From assembly GCF_000223215.1 (NCBI RefSeq), contig NC_017243.1, positions 1,054,001 to 1,118,000 on the forward strand: a DNA stretch of 64,000 bases, given 5' to 3'. Below, in pieces: positions 36,791 to 45,468 of this stretch (positions are counted from its first letter, which is position 1; the number at the start of each line of letters is the position of its first letter). This DNA comes from Brachyspira intermedia PWS/A (GTDB taxonomy: Bacteria > Spirochaetota > Brachyspiria > Brachyspirales > Brachyspiraceae). The position numbers and the translations under genes are program-made. The notes under the pieces were generated by a model. The model did no database searches. It saw only the letters and a program-made list of their open reading frames with translations, and was not told the DNA's origin.

Positions 36791-37195
36791 TTAAAATTCT
36801 TCAAAGACTAAATTCTCATTGGATAATAAAGTATATATTATTAACTGCTTTCCATTAATTGTATAGGAAGTAGCATTTTGCAGCATATTAAGATATTCTA
36901 TTTCAGCGGCAATTTTATCACTTGCTCCTGATTTTTTTGTCATTGAAATAGATAGTATGTTAAATATATCCCCATCAACAGTATATGAAGATGAATAATT
37001 ATTAACAGCAGAAAAACCATGTATTGTATCTGGTGTAAACTCTATGGTAATATTCATATCAGGATATAAACTTACCAATTTGAACCTTCTTCCAAAAAGA
37101 GAGTTATTTTTTGGTTCTTCTATATGAGCAACTTTTGCTGTTGAGCATGAAAATATAAATAATGCTGCTATTAAAACATGTACAATATATTTCAT
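36791..37195 (-). CDS. META-domain-like lipoprotein
   Basis: A 134-residue intact lipoprotein with a signal ending FIFSC (about residue 17). The domain starts LFGRRFKLVSLYPDMNITIEF and contains MTKKSGASDKIAAEIEYL, which parallels the paralogue just downstream. The two are tandem duplicates 32 bases apart, first in an operon that continues into the ABC permease and ATPase. The META family includes HslJ and secreted protease-inhibitor-like proteins. The role here is unknown. Confidence 0.65.
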   Translation of the reverse strand: MKYIVHVLIAALFIFSCSTAKVAHIEEPKNNSLFGRRFKLVSLYPDMNITIEFTPDTIHGFSAVNNYSSSYTVDGDIFNILSISMTKKSGASDKIAAEIEYLNMLQNATSYTINGKQLIIYTLLSNENLVFEEF

Positions 37196-37320
37196 AATTA
37201 TCCTAAATTTAATATATAATATTATAAATATTTTCGGTAAAAACTTCTTATATTTAATAATGTAATTTTATATAATATTTTATAATGTTAGTATGATAAA
37301 ACATATTGAAATTTGATAAT

Positions 37321-37352
37321 TATTATATATAATAAAAATATTATATATAATA
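37321..37352. promoter_or_regulatory. Twin palindromes upstream of znuA, candidate metalloregulator operator
   Basis: Two identical perfect 14-bp palindromes, TATTATATATAATA, at 37321-37334 and 37339-37352, centres 18 bases apart, 28 bases before the znuA start codon. Dimeric Fur-family regulators such as Zur bind such sites. A/T-rich chance palindromes are common here, but two exact copies in 32 bases is less so. Confidence 0.4.
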
Positions 37353-37378
37353 ATTTAGAAATAAGGATATGATAACTA

Positions 37379-38239
37379 ATGAAAAATATTTTAACAATCA
37401 TTTTTATATTATCAATATTAATAGGATGCAGTAATGTATCAAAAGATAATAAAGATGTTTCAAATAATAAGCTAAAAGTTTATGCTAGTATTTATCCAAT
37501 GTATGATTTTGCTAAAAAGATATGCGGAGATAAAGCAGATGTATATAATATGACTTCTGCAGGATCAGAACCTCATGATTTTGAAATAACTTCAAAAGAT
37601 ATGGCTAATTTAACAAAGGCTAATTTATTTATTTATAATGGCGGCGGAATGGAGCATTGGGTTGATACGGTTAAAGATAGTATAAAAGAATTGAAATATG
37701 TAGAAACTTCTTCCAATATTGATGATAAAGGATTAGATCCGCATTTTTGGCTTTCTCCTATAAAGGCTAAAAAACAAATGGAGAATATAAAAAATACATT
37801 GTCAGAGATAGATGCTGTTAATGCTGATTATTATAATTCTAATTATAATTACTATGCTGACAGATTAGATGAATTAGATAATCATTTTAAAGATGTTTTA
37901 TCAAATATAAAAAATACTAATCTAGTAGTAACTCATCCGGCTTTCGGACATTTTTGTGAAGAATATTCTTTAAATCAAGTTGCTATTGCAAGAGATGAGG
38001 CAGATCCAAAGGCTATGTCAGATACTATAGCTTTTATTAAGGATAATGATGTAAAGGCTATATTTTATGAAGATTTTTCTAGTTCTAAGCTAGTTGATTC
38101 TATAGCTAAAGAAACAGGAGTAAGAATACTTACATTAAATCCTATAGAATCTTTAAGCGAGGAATATATTAATGCAGGAGAAGATTATTTTTCTGTTATG
38201 GAAGATAATCTTGTTTCTTTAACTAATGGGCTTAATTAA
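37379..38239 (+). CDS. znuA: Metal ABC transporter substrate-binding lipoprotein (ZnuA-like)
   Basis: A 286-residue lipoprotein with a signal ending ILIGC (about residue 16). Metal ligands of the cluster A-1 family are visible: His in GSEPHDFEI, His in GLDPHFWLSP, His in VVTHPAFGHF, and an acidic residue in the IFYEDFSSSK region. It lacks the His-rich loop common in zinc-specific ZnuA, so manganese is not excluded. It is followed 9 bases later by the ATPase gene. Confidence 0.88.
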   Translation: MKNILTIIFILSILIGCSNVSKDNKDVSNNKLKVYASIYPMYDFAKKICGDKADVYNMTSAGSEPHDFEITSKDMANLTKANLFIYNGGGMEHWVDTVKDSIKELKYVETSSNIDDKGLDPHFWLSPIKAKKQMENIKNTLSEIDAVNADYYNSNYNYYADRLDELDNHFKDVLSNIKNTNLVVTHPAFGHFCEEYSLNQVAIARDEADPKAMSDTIAFIKDNDVKAIFYEDFSSSKLVDSIAKETGVRILTLNPIESLSEEYINAGEDYFSVMEDNLVSLTNGLN

Positions 38240-38248
38240 GATAATATT

Positions 38249-38989
38249 ATGAGTAAGATTATAGAGTTTAAAAATGTACATTTTGGTTATACTTCAGAAG
38301 ATATACTTAAATGTATAAGTTTTGATGTGAATAAAGGAGATTTCGTATCTATAATAGGTTCTAATGGTGCAGGAAAGAGTACTATATTGAAACTTATTTT
38401 AGGAGAGATTAGCCAATTTAGAGGAAGTATAAAACTATATGAAGAGGATATAAATAAATTCAAAGATTGGAAAAGAATAGGGTATTTGGAGCAGAATGCT
38501 TATTCCAAAATTATGAATTTTCCTGCTACTGTATATGAAATAGTTATGTCTAATAACTTTGCCGATATAGGTTTATTTAAATTTCCGAATAAGACTCATC
38601 GTATGAAAGTTATAAATGCATTAGAGCTTTTGGGTATGGAAAAGTATAAAAACAGAATGATATCCAAACTTTCAGGCGGACAGATTCAAAGAGTTTTTTT
38701 AGCAAGGACATTGATATCTGAACCTGATTTGCTTGTACTTGATGAGCCTACAAATGGTGTGGACAGAGAAACTATTGATTTAATATACAAAATATTACAG
38801 GATTTAAATAAAGAAAAGAAAGTAACTATAATAATGGTTACGCATGATGTAGAGAAGATGTCTAATATATCTAACAGGGTATTTTGTTTTGAAGAAGGTT
38901 CTTTAGTAGAGCTTGAAAAGAAACAAATATATGATGAGCTTTCACATAAGCATAAGCATCCTAACAGCGATAGTGTTTGTTCTTGTTGA
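38249..38989 (+). CDS. znuC: Metal ABC transporter ATPase (ZnuC-like)
   Basis: A 246-residue ATPase with Walker A GSNGAGKST, signature LSGGQIQRVFLA and Walker B LLVLDEPTNG. The C-terminal tail is HKHKHPNSDSVCSC, rich in His and Cys, plausible metal ligands. The permease gene that normally follows is instead on the opposite strand, beyond repeat copy C. Confidence 0.9.
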   Translation: MSKIIEFKNVHFGYTSEDILKCISFDVNKGDFVSIIGSNGAGKSTILKLILGEISQFRGSIKLYEEDINKFKDWKRIGYLEQNAYSKIMNFPATVYEIVMSNNFADIGLFKFPNKTHRMKVINALELLGMEKYKNRMISKLSGGQIQRVFLARTLISEPDLLVLDEPTNGVDRETIDLIYKILQDLNKEKKVTIIMVTHDVEKMSNISNRVFCFEEGSLVELEKKQIYDELSHKHKHPNSDSVCSC

Positions 38990-39002
38990 TTTATTTATAT
39001 AC

Positions 39003-39312
39003 CCCGCCCTTTATTCTTTATTGCTTTATTTTGTGATTTTTAATCTTCATGATATTTGCTGCCCAATTAGAATTTTTAGCCCCCGCCCAAGTTTTGATTA
39101 AATTTAGAATTTTATTCAACGCACGGTGTATGGGTTTTTTGATATAATTTAAATTCTATTTTTAATCAATCTATGTTTTAAATTTCATTTTGCGTGCGTT
39201 GAGACGGTTAAAAATTTAAATAAAATTTAGGGTGGGTGTTATAATTACAGAAAAAGCAAAAAAGAAATATAATGTTATAGTATAAAATTAGATTATAAAT
39301 TTAGAGGGTGGG
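39003..39312 (+). repeat. Palindromic three-stem intergenic repeat, copy C (diverged)
   Basis: Same architecture as copies A and B with a different interior. The outer stem is CCCGCCCTTTA (39003-39013) with TTAGAGGGTGGG (39301-39312). The middle stem is CCCGCCC (39082-39088) with GGGTGGG (39230-39236). The inner stem is CAACGCACG with CGTGCGTTG, nine perfect pairs where copies A and B have mismatches. Length is 310 bp. It fills the whole gap between convergent znuC and znuB and could serve as a bidirectional terminator. Confidence 0.7.
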
Positions 39313-39328
39313 CATATGTAATAAAATT

Positions 39329-40144
39329 TTATGCAGCATTATGCCTTGATGATAATACGGATTTTAATAATATTATAATTATAAAAGTAATAATACTTAT
39401 TAAAACTATAGTAGCTCCGGGTTTAAGACCTTGATAATAAGAAATAAATATTCCTAATATTGTAAAAAATAGATTGAATATCACAGCAAAAATGATAGTT
39501 TTTTTATAACTGTTAGCAACCTGCATAGAACATGCAACAGGTACTACCATCATTGATGACACTATTAAAGCTCCTACAGCCCTTGCTGATATTGATACAG
39601 TAACAGCAGTTAATATTGTGAAAATAAAATTAATCCTATTTACAGGTACTCCTGAAAGTTTTGCCAATCTCTCATTGAAAGTTATATAAAAAATTTCTTT
39701 GTATAAGAAAATGAAAATTAGTATTGATATAGAGCTTATTAATATTACTAATTTCAATTCAAAATCACTTATAGCAACAATACTTCCAAATAAGAAACTG
39801 TTAAAGTTTGAATTGTTAGCTACAAATCCGGAAAGAAGCCCTGCCACTCCTATAGACAAAGACATTATTATAGATATAGACATCTCACCGTATTTAGCTA
39901 TTTTCTTTCTTATAAACTCTATTGATAATGCAGAGAGTATGCAGAATATGATTGAAGCTACTATTGGATTTATATTAAAAACTAATCCGAATGTAACCCC
40001 AGCAAGTGAAGTATGTGATATAGCATCTCCTATCATAGAAAGCCTTTTTAATACAACGACCACTCCTATGCAAGGTATTATTACGGCAAGCATAATACCT
40101 ACTAGGAAAGCTTTACGCATAAAATCATATTCAAATATTTCCAT
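39329..40144 (-). CDS. znuB: Metal ABC transporter permease (ZnuB-like)
   Basis: A membrane protein of about 271 residues with eight or nine helices, ABC-3 family. Landmarks are GDAISHTSLAGVTFG near residue 45 and ARAVGALIVSSMMVVPVACSMQ in the second half. I prefer the ATG at 40144 (MEIFEYDFMRKAFLVG) over an in-frame GTG at 40165. It follows the DegT-family gene closely, so it is transcribed with that gene rather than with znuA-znuC. Confidence 0.88.
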   Translation of the reverse strand: MEIFEYDFMRKAFLVGIMLAVIIPCIGVVVVLKRLSMIGDAISHTSLAGVTFGLVFNINPIVASIIFCILSALSIEFIRKKIAKYGEMSISIIMSLSIGVAGLLSGFVANNSNFNSFLFGSIVAISDFELKLVILISSISILIFIFLYKEIFYITFNERLAKLSGVPVNRINFIFTILTAVTVSISARAVGALIVSSMMVVPVACSMQVANSYKKTIIFAVIFNLFFTILGIFISYYQGLKPGATIVLISIITFIIIILLKSVLSSRHNAA

Positions 40145-40179
40145 AGGATTTTCCCATATAATCACTAAAAAGTATATTA

Positions 40180-41232
40180 TTATCTTATCTGCTTTATAAG
40201 TTTACAAATAAGTTCAGCCTCATTTTTTTGCAAAGTAGGATATATAGGCAATGATATACTTTTCAAATATGCATTCTCAGTATTAGGATAATTTTCATTA
40301 GGTAAATTGAGATACTGATGCAAAGGCTTGAATATAGGTCTTGCCGCTTCTACATTATGTCTTTCAAACATTTTTATAGCATCATATATATTCATGCTTC
40401 CATTTAGCATGCATACATATCTATAATATGAAGGACTTTCACTGTCATGAGTGGATAATTTCATCAAATTACTTTCAAGTATTGCATTATCATAAAATGA
40501 AGCTATATCTCCTCTTACTTCAACCATTCTTTCAAGATGTTTAAGTTCTTCTATTCCTATTGAAGCCTGAAGATCTGTTGCACAATAATTGAATCTTCTA
40601 ATAAAATTTTCTTTTTTATCATAATGAATAATATCTCTTATAGCATCCATTCCTTTTTTCTTTGTAAGTATCATTCCACCTGCACCACCTGAAGTAATCA
40701 TTCTAGTTGCAGAAAGAGAAAAGTATGCAAAATCTCCGAAGCTTCCAAGCAAAGTATCTCTATATTTTCCGCCCAAACTATGAGATGCATCCTCTATAAT
40801 AGGCACTTTTATATCAGCAAGCTCATCTATTAATGCACAATTTCCAAACATATGAGAAACTATAATTGCTTTAGTTTTTTCATTTATTGCTTCTATGACA
40901 TTATCCATAGATATTTGAAAGCTATCTTCGTCTATGTCTATTAAAACAGGAGTAGCTTTTAAACTTGTAACTACTTGAAGAGGGGAGGCATTAAGAAAAG
41001 ATGACATTATAACTTCATCCCCTTCACCGACTTTTAAATGTCTTAATATAAGCTCTAATGCAGCAGTTCCGCTATTGACAAATATTGCTGTAAAACCTTT
41101 TCCAAAATAACTTGCAAAGTTTCTTTCAAATTCCTGTATAACATCGCCTGTAGCAAGATTATCGCTAATCATTACTCTTAAAGCGGATTCTAAATCTTTT
41201 TTTCTTATAGTAGGTCTGGAATGTCTAATCAA
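40180..41232 (-). CDS. DegT/DnrJ/EryC1/StrS-family protein with arginine at the PLP-lysine position
   Basis: A 350-residue fold-type I aminotransferase-like protein. FVNSGTAALELIL binds the cofactor phosphate, VPIIEDASHSLGG holds the conserved Asp, and the C-terminal half keeps the family layout. In most members the internal-aldimine lysine is in a segment like FYATKMITTGEGG. Here it reads LSATRMITSGGAGG, so the Lys position is Arg177 (codon AGA, one transition from AAA). It may have lost transaminase activity, work like the His-variant dehydratases, or reflect a sequence error. It heads the transcript that includes znuB. Confidence 0.82.
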   Translation of the reverse strand: MIRHSRPTIRKKDLESALRVMISDNLATGDVIQEFERNFASYFGKGFTAIFVNSGTAALELILRHLKVGEGDEVIMSSFLNASPLQVVTSLKATPVLIDIDEDSFQISMDNVIEAINEKTKAIIVSHMFGNCALIDELADIKVPIIEDASHSLGGKYRDTLLGSFGDFAYFSLSATRMITSGGAGGMILTKKKGMDAIRDIIHYDKKENFIRRFNYCATDLQASIGIEELKHLERMVEVRGDIASFYDNAILESNLMKLSTHDSESPSYYRYVCMLNGSMNIYDAIKMFERHNVEAARPIFKPLHQYLNLPNENYPNTENAYLKSISLPIYPTLQKNEAELICKLIKQIR

Positions 41233-41393
41233 TTTTTATTCCTCATATAAAATTAAAATATTATAAATGATAATATCATAAAATATATTATTTTCAATAT
41301 TTGTTATAAATTATAGAAAATGATTTTTTAGTTTATTGTATTTTATAATATTATTAGTATAATAAGCTATCTTAAATTATACGGATAATAAGA

Positions 41394-42736
41394 ATGAATA
41401 GTTTCATCAATAAAAATTATGTGAAAATCATACTTCTATATTTAATTATTTTTTCATTTATACTTAATATTATATTATCTTTTAATATTATTCCAATAAG
41501 AAGTACTTATGATGATTTTCAGCATTTTTATGATATGTATACATGGTATAAAAAAGGAGAAATTCCAATAACTAGTACAAGGTTTGAATTGTCAGATACT
41601 TATGAAGATGAATTTAAAACCGCAAGAGTTCCAGGCGGAGCTTATTATATATATTACACTCTATGTTATAAATTATCAAATGAGAATCTATACATAGCTA
41701 AAATTATCAATTATTTTTTTAGTCTTTTGTTAATATCTATATTTATATTTTGGCTTTATAAAAGACTGGGTTTTTTTGTATGTTCACTTATGTCGCCTCT
41801 CATTTTACTCAATGGATATGTAGTGAAGGCTATGACTAATTTTTGGAATCCTAATATAGCATTAATATTTAGTTTTATATTTTTTATTTTTCTTTATGAG
41901 TATATATATACATCTGGAGAAGTTAATAAAAAAGGTATTATTTCATCTATTTTTATTTTTCCAATATTAGCGATTATAGCACAAGGACATTTTGCATCAT
42001 TTTTCTCAGTTATTCCTTCAATGATATTTTATTTAATTATAAAATATAAAAGTACAGTTAAATATTTAAAATATTGGATTTTAGGAGTTTTTTTATCATT
42101 TTTAGAATATTTACCGTATTTAATTTCAGAGTTAAATAATGGCTTTTATAATACTAAATTAATGCTTTCAAAAAGTTCTGATTCAGAAGGAATAGTGATT
42201 GCTAAAATACAATCATTGTTTTTATTTCCTACTAATGAAATGTCATCTCATTATTTAAGCGGTTTCAAAAATATTATAGAATTTTGGACTTTAACCCCAA
42301 ATTACATATACGGTTTAATATTTTTAATTCTTAGTCTTATGTTTTCTTTTTATTGTTTAATAAATATGATTAATTCTATATTTAAAAATAAATATAATAA
42401 TACAAAAGAAAAATCTATTTTAGAGATTTCAAAATTTTTTATTTTGTCAGTATTTGTAACACTTTTATGTTTTATGGTTTTTACATTTGGAGAAGGTTAT
42501 TTTCATTATTTTTATGGTCTTTTTGCTATCTGTTATATTCCTATAATATTATTTTTAGTTCAGAAAGAAAATTTTGTTATGAATAATAAAAAATATTTTT
42601 AGTTTTTGTTATTTTTCTATCATTAAATGCATCTGCTATGTTTGGAACTATTGAAAGATATATTAATAGATTCGAAAAGGATTCATCTGGTTCACAAAAT
42701 AATTCTATAATTGAATTTTTAGAGAAAAATAAATAA
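41394..42736 (+). CDS. Polytopic glycosyltransferase-like membrane protein, frameshifted near the end
   Basis: A protein of about 447 residues with ten or more membrane helices, resembling GT-C mannosyl/arabinosyltransferases. An early acidic loop STYDDFQHFYDMYTW follows the first helix, as in that class, and ARVPGGAYYIYY may be the second conserved loop. The open frame ends at 42602. Adding one base in the A/T runs at 42588-42600 continues it through a final helix (FLVFVIFLSLNAS) to 42736. The donor and acceptor are unknown; surface polysaccharide or lipid modification is a guess. Confidence 0.6.
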
Positions 42737-42837
42737 TTATTATCTATTAGTTATGTAAATTTTATTTGACTTTATTAGTTCTGTATTATATACTACTAGT
42801 AATAGTAATTATTTGAATTTTATTAAGGAGTATAATA

Positions 42838-43801
42838 ATGAAAAAGTTATTTATTACTTTATCAATTGCATTATTATTCATTGCATCATGTTCAAAAAAG
42901 AATAATGCAAATACTTCATCTTTGAGTAATGATGACTAAAAAAATAGGAATACTTCAGCTTGTGGAGCATTCTGCATTGGATCAGGCTAATAAAGGTTTT
43001 GTAGATGGTTTGAAAGAAGCTGGATATGAAGATGGTAAGAATATAACAATAGATTATCAAAATGCTCAGGGTGAACAAGCAAACTGTGTTACAATATCAC
43101 AGAAATTTATTAATGATAAAGTGGATTTGATATTGGCAATAGCAACACCAGCAGCACAAGCAGTAGCTAATTTAACTAAAGATATACCTATACTTATAAC
43201 AGCAGTTACAGATCCTGCAGATTCAAAATTGGTAGCTGATAATAAAATGCCTGGCGGAAATGTTACAGGTACTTCAGATTTGACACCAGTAAAAGAACAA
43301 ATGGAGCTTTTAAAAAAATTAGTTCCTTCAGCTAAAAATATAGGTTTCTTATATAGCTCAAGTGAACAGAATTCTAAATTTCAAATAGATATAGCTAAAG
43401 CAAAAGCCGATGAATTAGGTTTGTCTTATGTAGATGCTACAGTAACAACTCCTAATGATTTACAGCAGGTTGTTCAAAGTTTAGTAGGTAAAGTAGATGT
43501 TATATATGTGCCTACAGATAATATGGTATCAGCTGGTATGGCAAATGTTATAGGTGTTACAGGACCTGCTAATATACCTGTAATATGCGGAGAAGCTGCT
43601 ATGCTTAATGCTGGAGGACTTGCTACTTATGGTATAGATTACTATGAATTAGGAAAATTAACAGCTAATCAGGCAGTAAAAATATTAAAAGGCGAAGCTA
43701 AACCTGCAGATATGCCTATAGAATATATACAAAATCCTGTATTAGAAATTAATACTAATGCAGCAAGAAAATTAAATATTACAATACCTGCAGATTTATA
43801 A
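42838..43801 (+). CDS. ABC transporter substrate-binding lipoprotein (TrpX-like, PF04392 type), frameshifted
   Basis: A signal with lipobox (LLFIASC, about residue 18) starts at the ATG 42838 behind AAGGAG, but this frame stops at 42937. The body (GILQLVEHSALDQANKGFVDGLKEAGY onward) is in the next frame and runs to 43801. The break is confined to 42926-42937. Dropping the T at 42937 gives a smooth SNDDKKIGIL junction. The body matches the family that binds tryptophan or related ligands, with DLILAIATPAAQA and VTGPANIPVICGE. No cognate permease or ATPase is present. Without repair the protein would lack export. Confidence 0.75.
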
Positions 43802-43824
43802 TAATTATAATTTTATGACTATAC

Positions 43825-43863
43825 AAAAGCCTGTATAAGTATTTATATGGGCTTTTCTTTTTT
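43825..43863 (+). terminator. Rho-independent terminator after the binding-protein gene
   Basis: AAAAGCCTGTATAA (43825-43838) pairs with TTATATGGGCTTTT (43843-43856), with two G-T pairs, followed by more T. Confidence 0.8.
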
Positions 43864-43872
43864 GATAAATAT

Positions 43873-44625
43873 ATGAATAACATAAAAATAACAATACAAT
43901 ATGACGGTACAGATTTCTATGGCTGGCAGATACAACCTAATTTAAGAACAGTTCAGGGAGAGATATATAAAGCTGTTCAGAAAGTATATGGAGAAAAGAT
44001 TACTATATACGGTTGCGGAAGAACGGATGCTGGAGTTCATGCTTTGGGACAAGTTGCTAATTTTAGAGTTCCTAAAATGCTTGTTCCAATACATAAAGTT
44101 CATATAGCTTTGAATTCATATTTGGATAGAGATTTAAGAATAATAAAAGCTGAAGAGATGCCTGATAGTTTTAATGCTAGGGCTTCAGCTACATTTAGAG
44201 AATATTTGTATATAGTTCATAACAGTAGTACATCTTTTCCATTTTATGAGAGATATTCATGGTTTTATAGAAAAAATGTTATAGATGAAAAATTAATCAA
44301 TGAATATGCGAAATATTTAATAGGTGAGCATAATTTTACATCATTTTGTTCTACAGAAGATGAAAATGATTCTAAATTTAGATATTTAGAGAGAGTCAAA
44401 GCCATAAGAAAAGGAGATACTATATATTTTATTATTAGAGGCAATGCTTTTTTGCATAATATGGTTAGAATAATAGTAGGTACTTTGGTAGAAGGTCAGA
44501 AGAAAAAAATGCCAATTAATTTTATAGAAGATATATTAAAAAGTGAAGATAGAGCAAGGGCTTTTGTAACAGCACCAGCACATGGACTTTATTTTAGAAG
44601 GGCCTTTTTTAAAGATGAATTTTAA
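43873..44625 (+). CDS. truA: tRNA pseudouridine(38-40) synthase TruA
   Basis: A 250-residue enzyme modifying uridines in the anticodon stem-loop of tRNAs. YDGTDFYGWQIQPNLRTVQGE opens the fold, GCGRTDAGVHALGQVANF contains the catalytic Asp, and NAFLHNMVRIIVGTLVEG closes the active site. Two tRNA genes follow directly. Confidence 0.96.
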   Translation: MNNIKITIQYDGTDFYGWQIQPNLRTVQGEIYKAVQKVYGEKITIYGCGRTDAGVHALGQVANFRVPKMLVPIHKVHIALNSYLDRDLRIIKAEEMPDSFNARASATFREYLYIVHNSSTSFPFYERYSWFYRKNVIDEKLINEYAKYLIGEHNFTSFCSTEDENDSKFRYLERVKAIRKGDTIYFIIRGNAFLHNMVRIIVGTLVEGQKKKMPINFIEDILKSEDRARAFVTAPAHGLYFRRAFFKDEF

Positions 44626-44688
44626 ATTTAAGTAAAAAAAAACTTGAAATAAATTTTATATATGTTATAATACCTTTCATATTTGTTT

Positions 44689-44771
44689 GGAGAGTTCGTT
44701 CAATTGGTAGAGCAGCGGTCTTGAAAACCGCCGGGCTAACACCCATGTGGGTTCGAGTCCCACACTCTCCG
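44689..44771 (+). tRNA. tRNA-Ser (anticodon TGA)
   Basis: The acceptor stem GGAGAGT pairs with ACTCTCC, with discriminator G. The anticodon arm GCGGT-CTTGAAA-ACCGC gives TGA. A long variable arm marks a class II tRNA, and the T arm is GTGGGTTCGAGTCCCAC. CCA is not encoded. Confidence 0.93.
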
Positions 44772-44805
44772 ATTATTATAAGACTTAATAGCTTCTTTAT
44801 TATAA

Positions 44806-44878
44806 GGGGCTTTAGCTCATCAGGATAGAGCACTGGTTTCCTAAACCGGGTGGGCAGGTTCGAGTCCTGTAAGCCCCA
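44806..44878 (+). tRNA. tRNA-Arg (anticodon CCT)
   Basis: The acceptor stem GGGGCTT pairs with AAGCCCC, with discriminator A. The anticodon arm CTGGT-TTCCTAA-ACCGG gives CCT, reading AGG. The T arm is CAGGTTCGAGTCCTG. CCA is not encoded. Confidence 0.92.
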
Positions 44879-44916
44879 AAATGTTTTGTCCTAATACTTA
44901 ATAAAAGTTTCTTAAA

Positions 44917-45468
44917 ATGAATATCAGAGATCATATTTCATATCTATTTAATAAAAATAAGATTAAAAAAGTCAAGCTTTTGGTATCCGATATAGACGGA
45001 GTTATGACGGATGGCAGATTAATATTTGATGATAATGGTGTTGAAAGTAAATTTTTTCATACTCAAGATGGTATGGGGGTAGTTTTAGCACTAAAAGCTG
45101 GTATAAAAATTGCTGTTATTTCCGGAAGTAATTCTAATGCTATAAAAACAAGATTTGATAAATTTAGAAAACATGGTTTTGAAGATTTGATACTTGGTGA
45201 AGAAAATAAAATGCCTGTTATTTTAACTTTAATGGAAAAATATGGTTTAAAAAAGGAAGAGATAGCTTATATTGGAGATGATTTAATAGATTTAAGTGTT
45301 ATGAGATATGTAGGTATATCTTTTTCTCCTAAAGATGCCCATTATGAAGCTTTGAAAGTTGCTGATGTTATAATAAGTAAAAGAGGCGGATATGGTGCTG
45401 TTAGAGTAGTAATAGATATGATACTTAGATCTAAGGGTATTTATAATGAAATTATTAGTAAGTTTTAA
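44917..45468 (+). CDS. kdsC: 3-deoxy-D-manno-octulosonate 8-phosphate phosphatase (KdsC)
   Basis: A 183-residue HAD-family phosphatase in Kdo synthesis. HAD motif I is VSDIDGVMTDG (nucleophile and acid/base Asp), motif II is ISGSNS, and motif IV is IGDDLIDLSVM. The family loop FHTQDGMGV is present. It heads an overlapping cluster with lptC and lptA, the same order as in Gram-negative lipopolysaccharide loci, which strongly supports Kdo rather than another sugar. Confidence 0.92.
   Translation: MNIRDHISYLFNKNKIKKVKLLVSDIDGVMTDGRLIFDDNGVESKFFHTQDGMGVVLALKAGIKIAVISGSNSNAIKTRFDKFRKHGFEDLILGEENKMPVILTLMEKYGLKKEEIAYIGDDLIDLSVMRYVGISFSPKDAHYEALKVADVIISKRGGYGAVRVVIDMILRSKGIYNEIISKF

Noticed and set aside
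38913-39101. A small plus-strand frame extending from znuC into repeat copy C
   Set aside because: It overlaps the end of znuC in another frame and covers only part of the repeat; copies A and B do not keep it open.
39699-40199. A 166-codon open frame on the plus strand
   Set aside because: It lies opposite znuB, whose membrane helices and family motifs are clear; the antisense frame shows none.
44609-44833. A 74-codon minus-strand frame over the tRNA genes
   Set aside because: It is translated from the reverse complement of tRNA-Ser and its flanks; the tRNA folds are complete.
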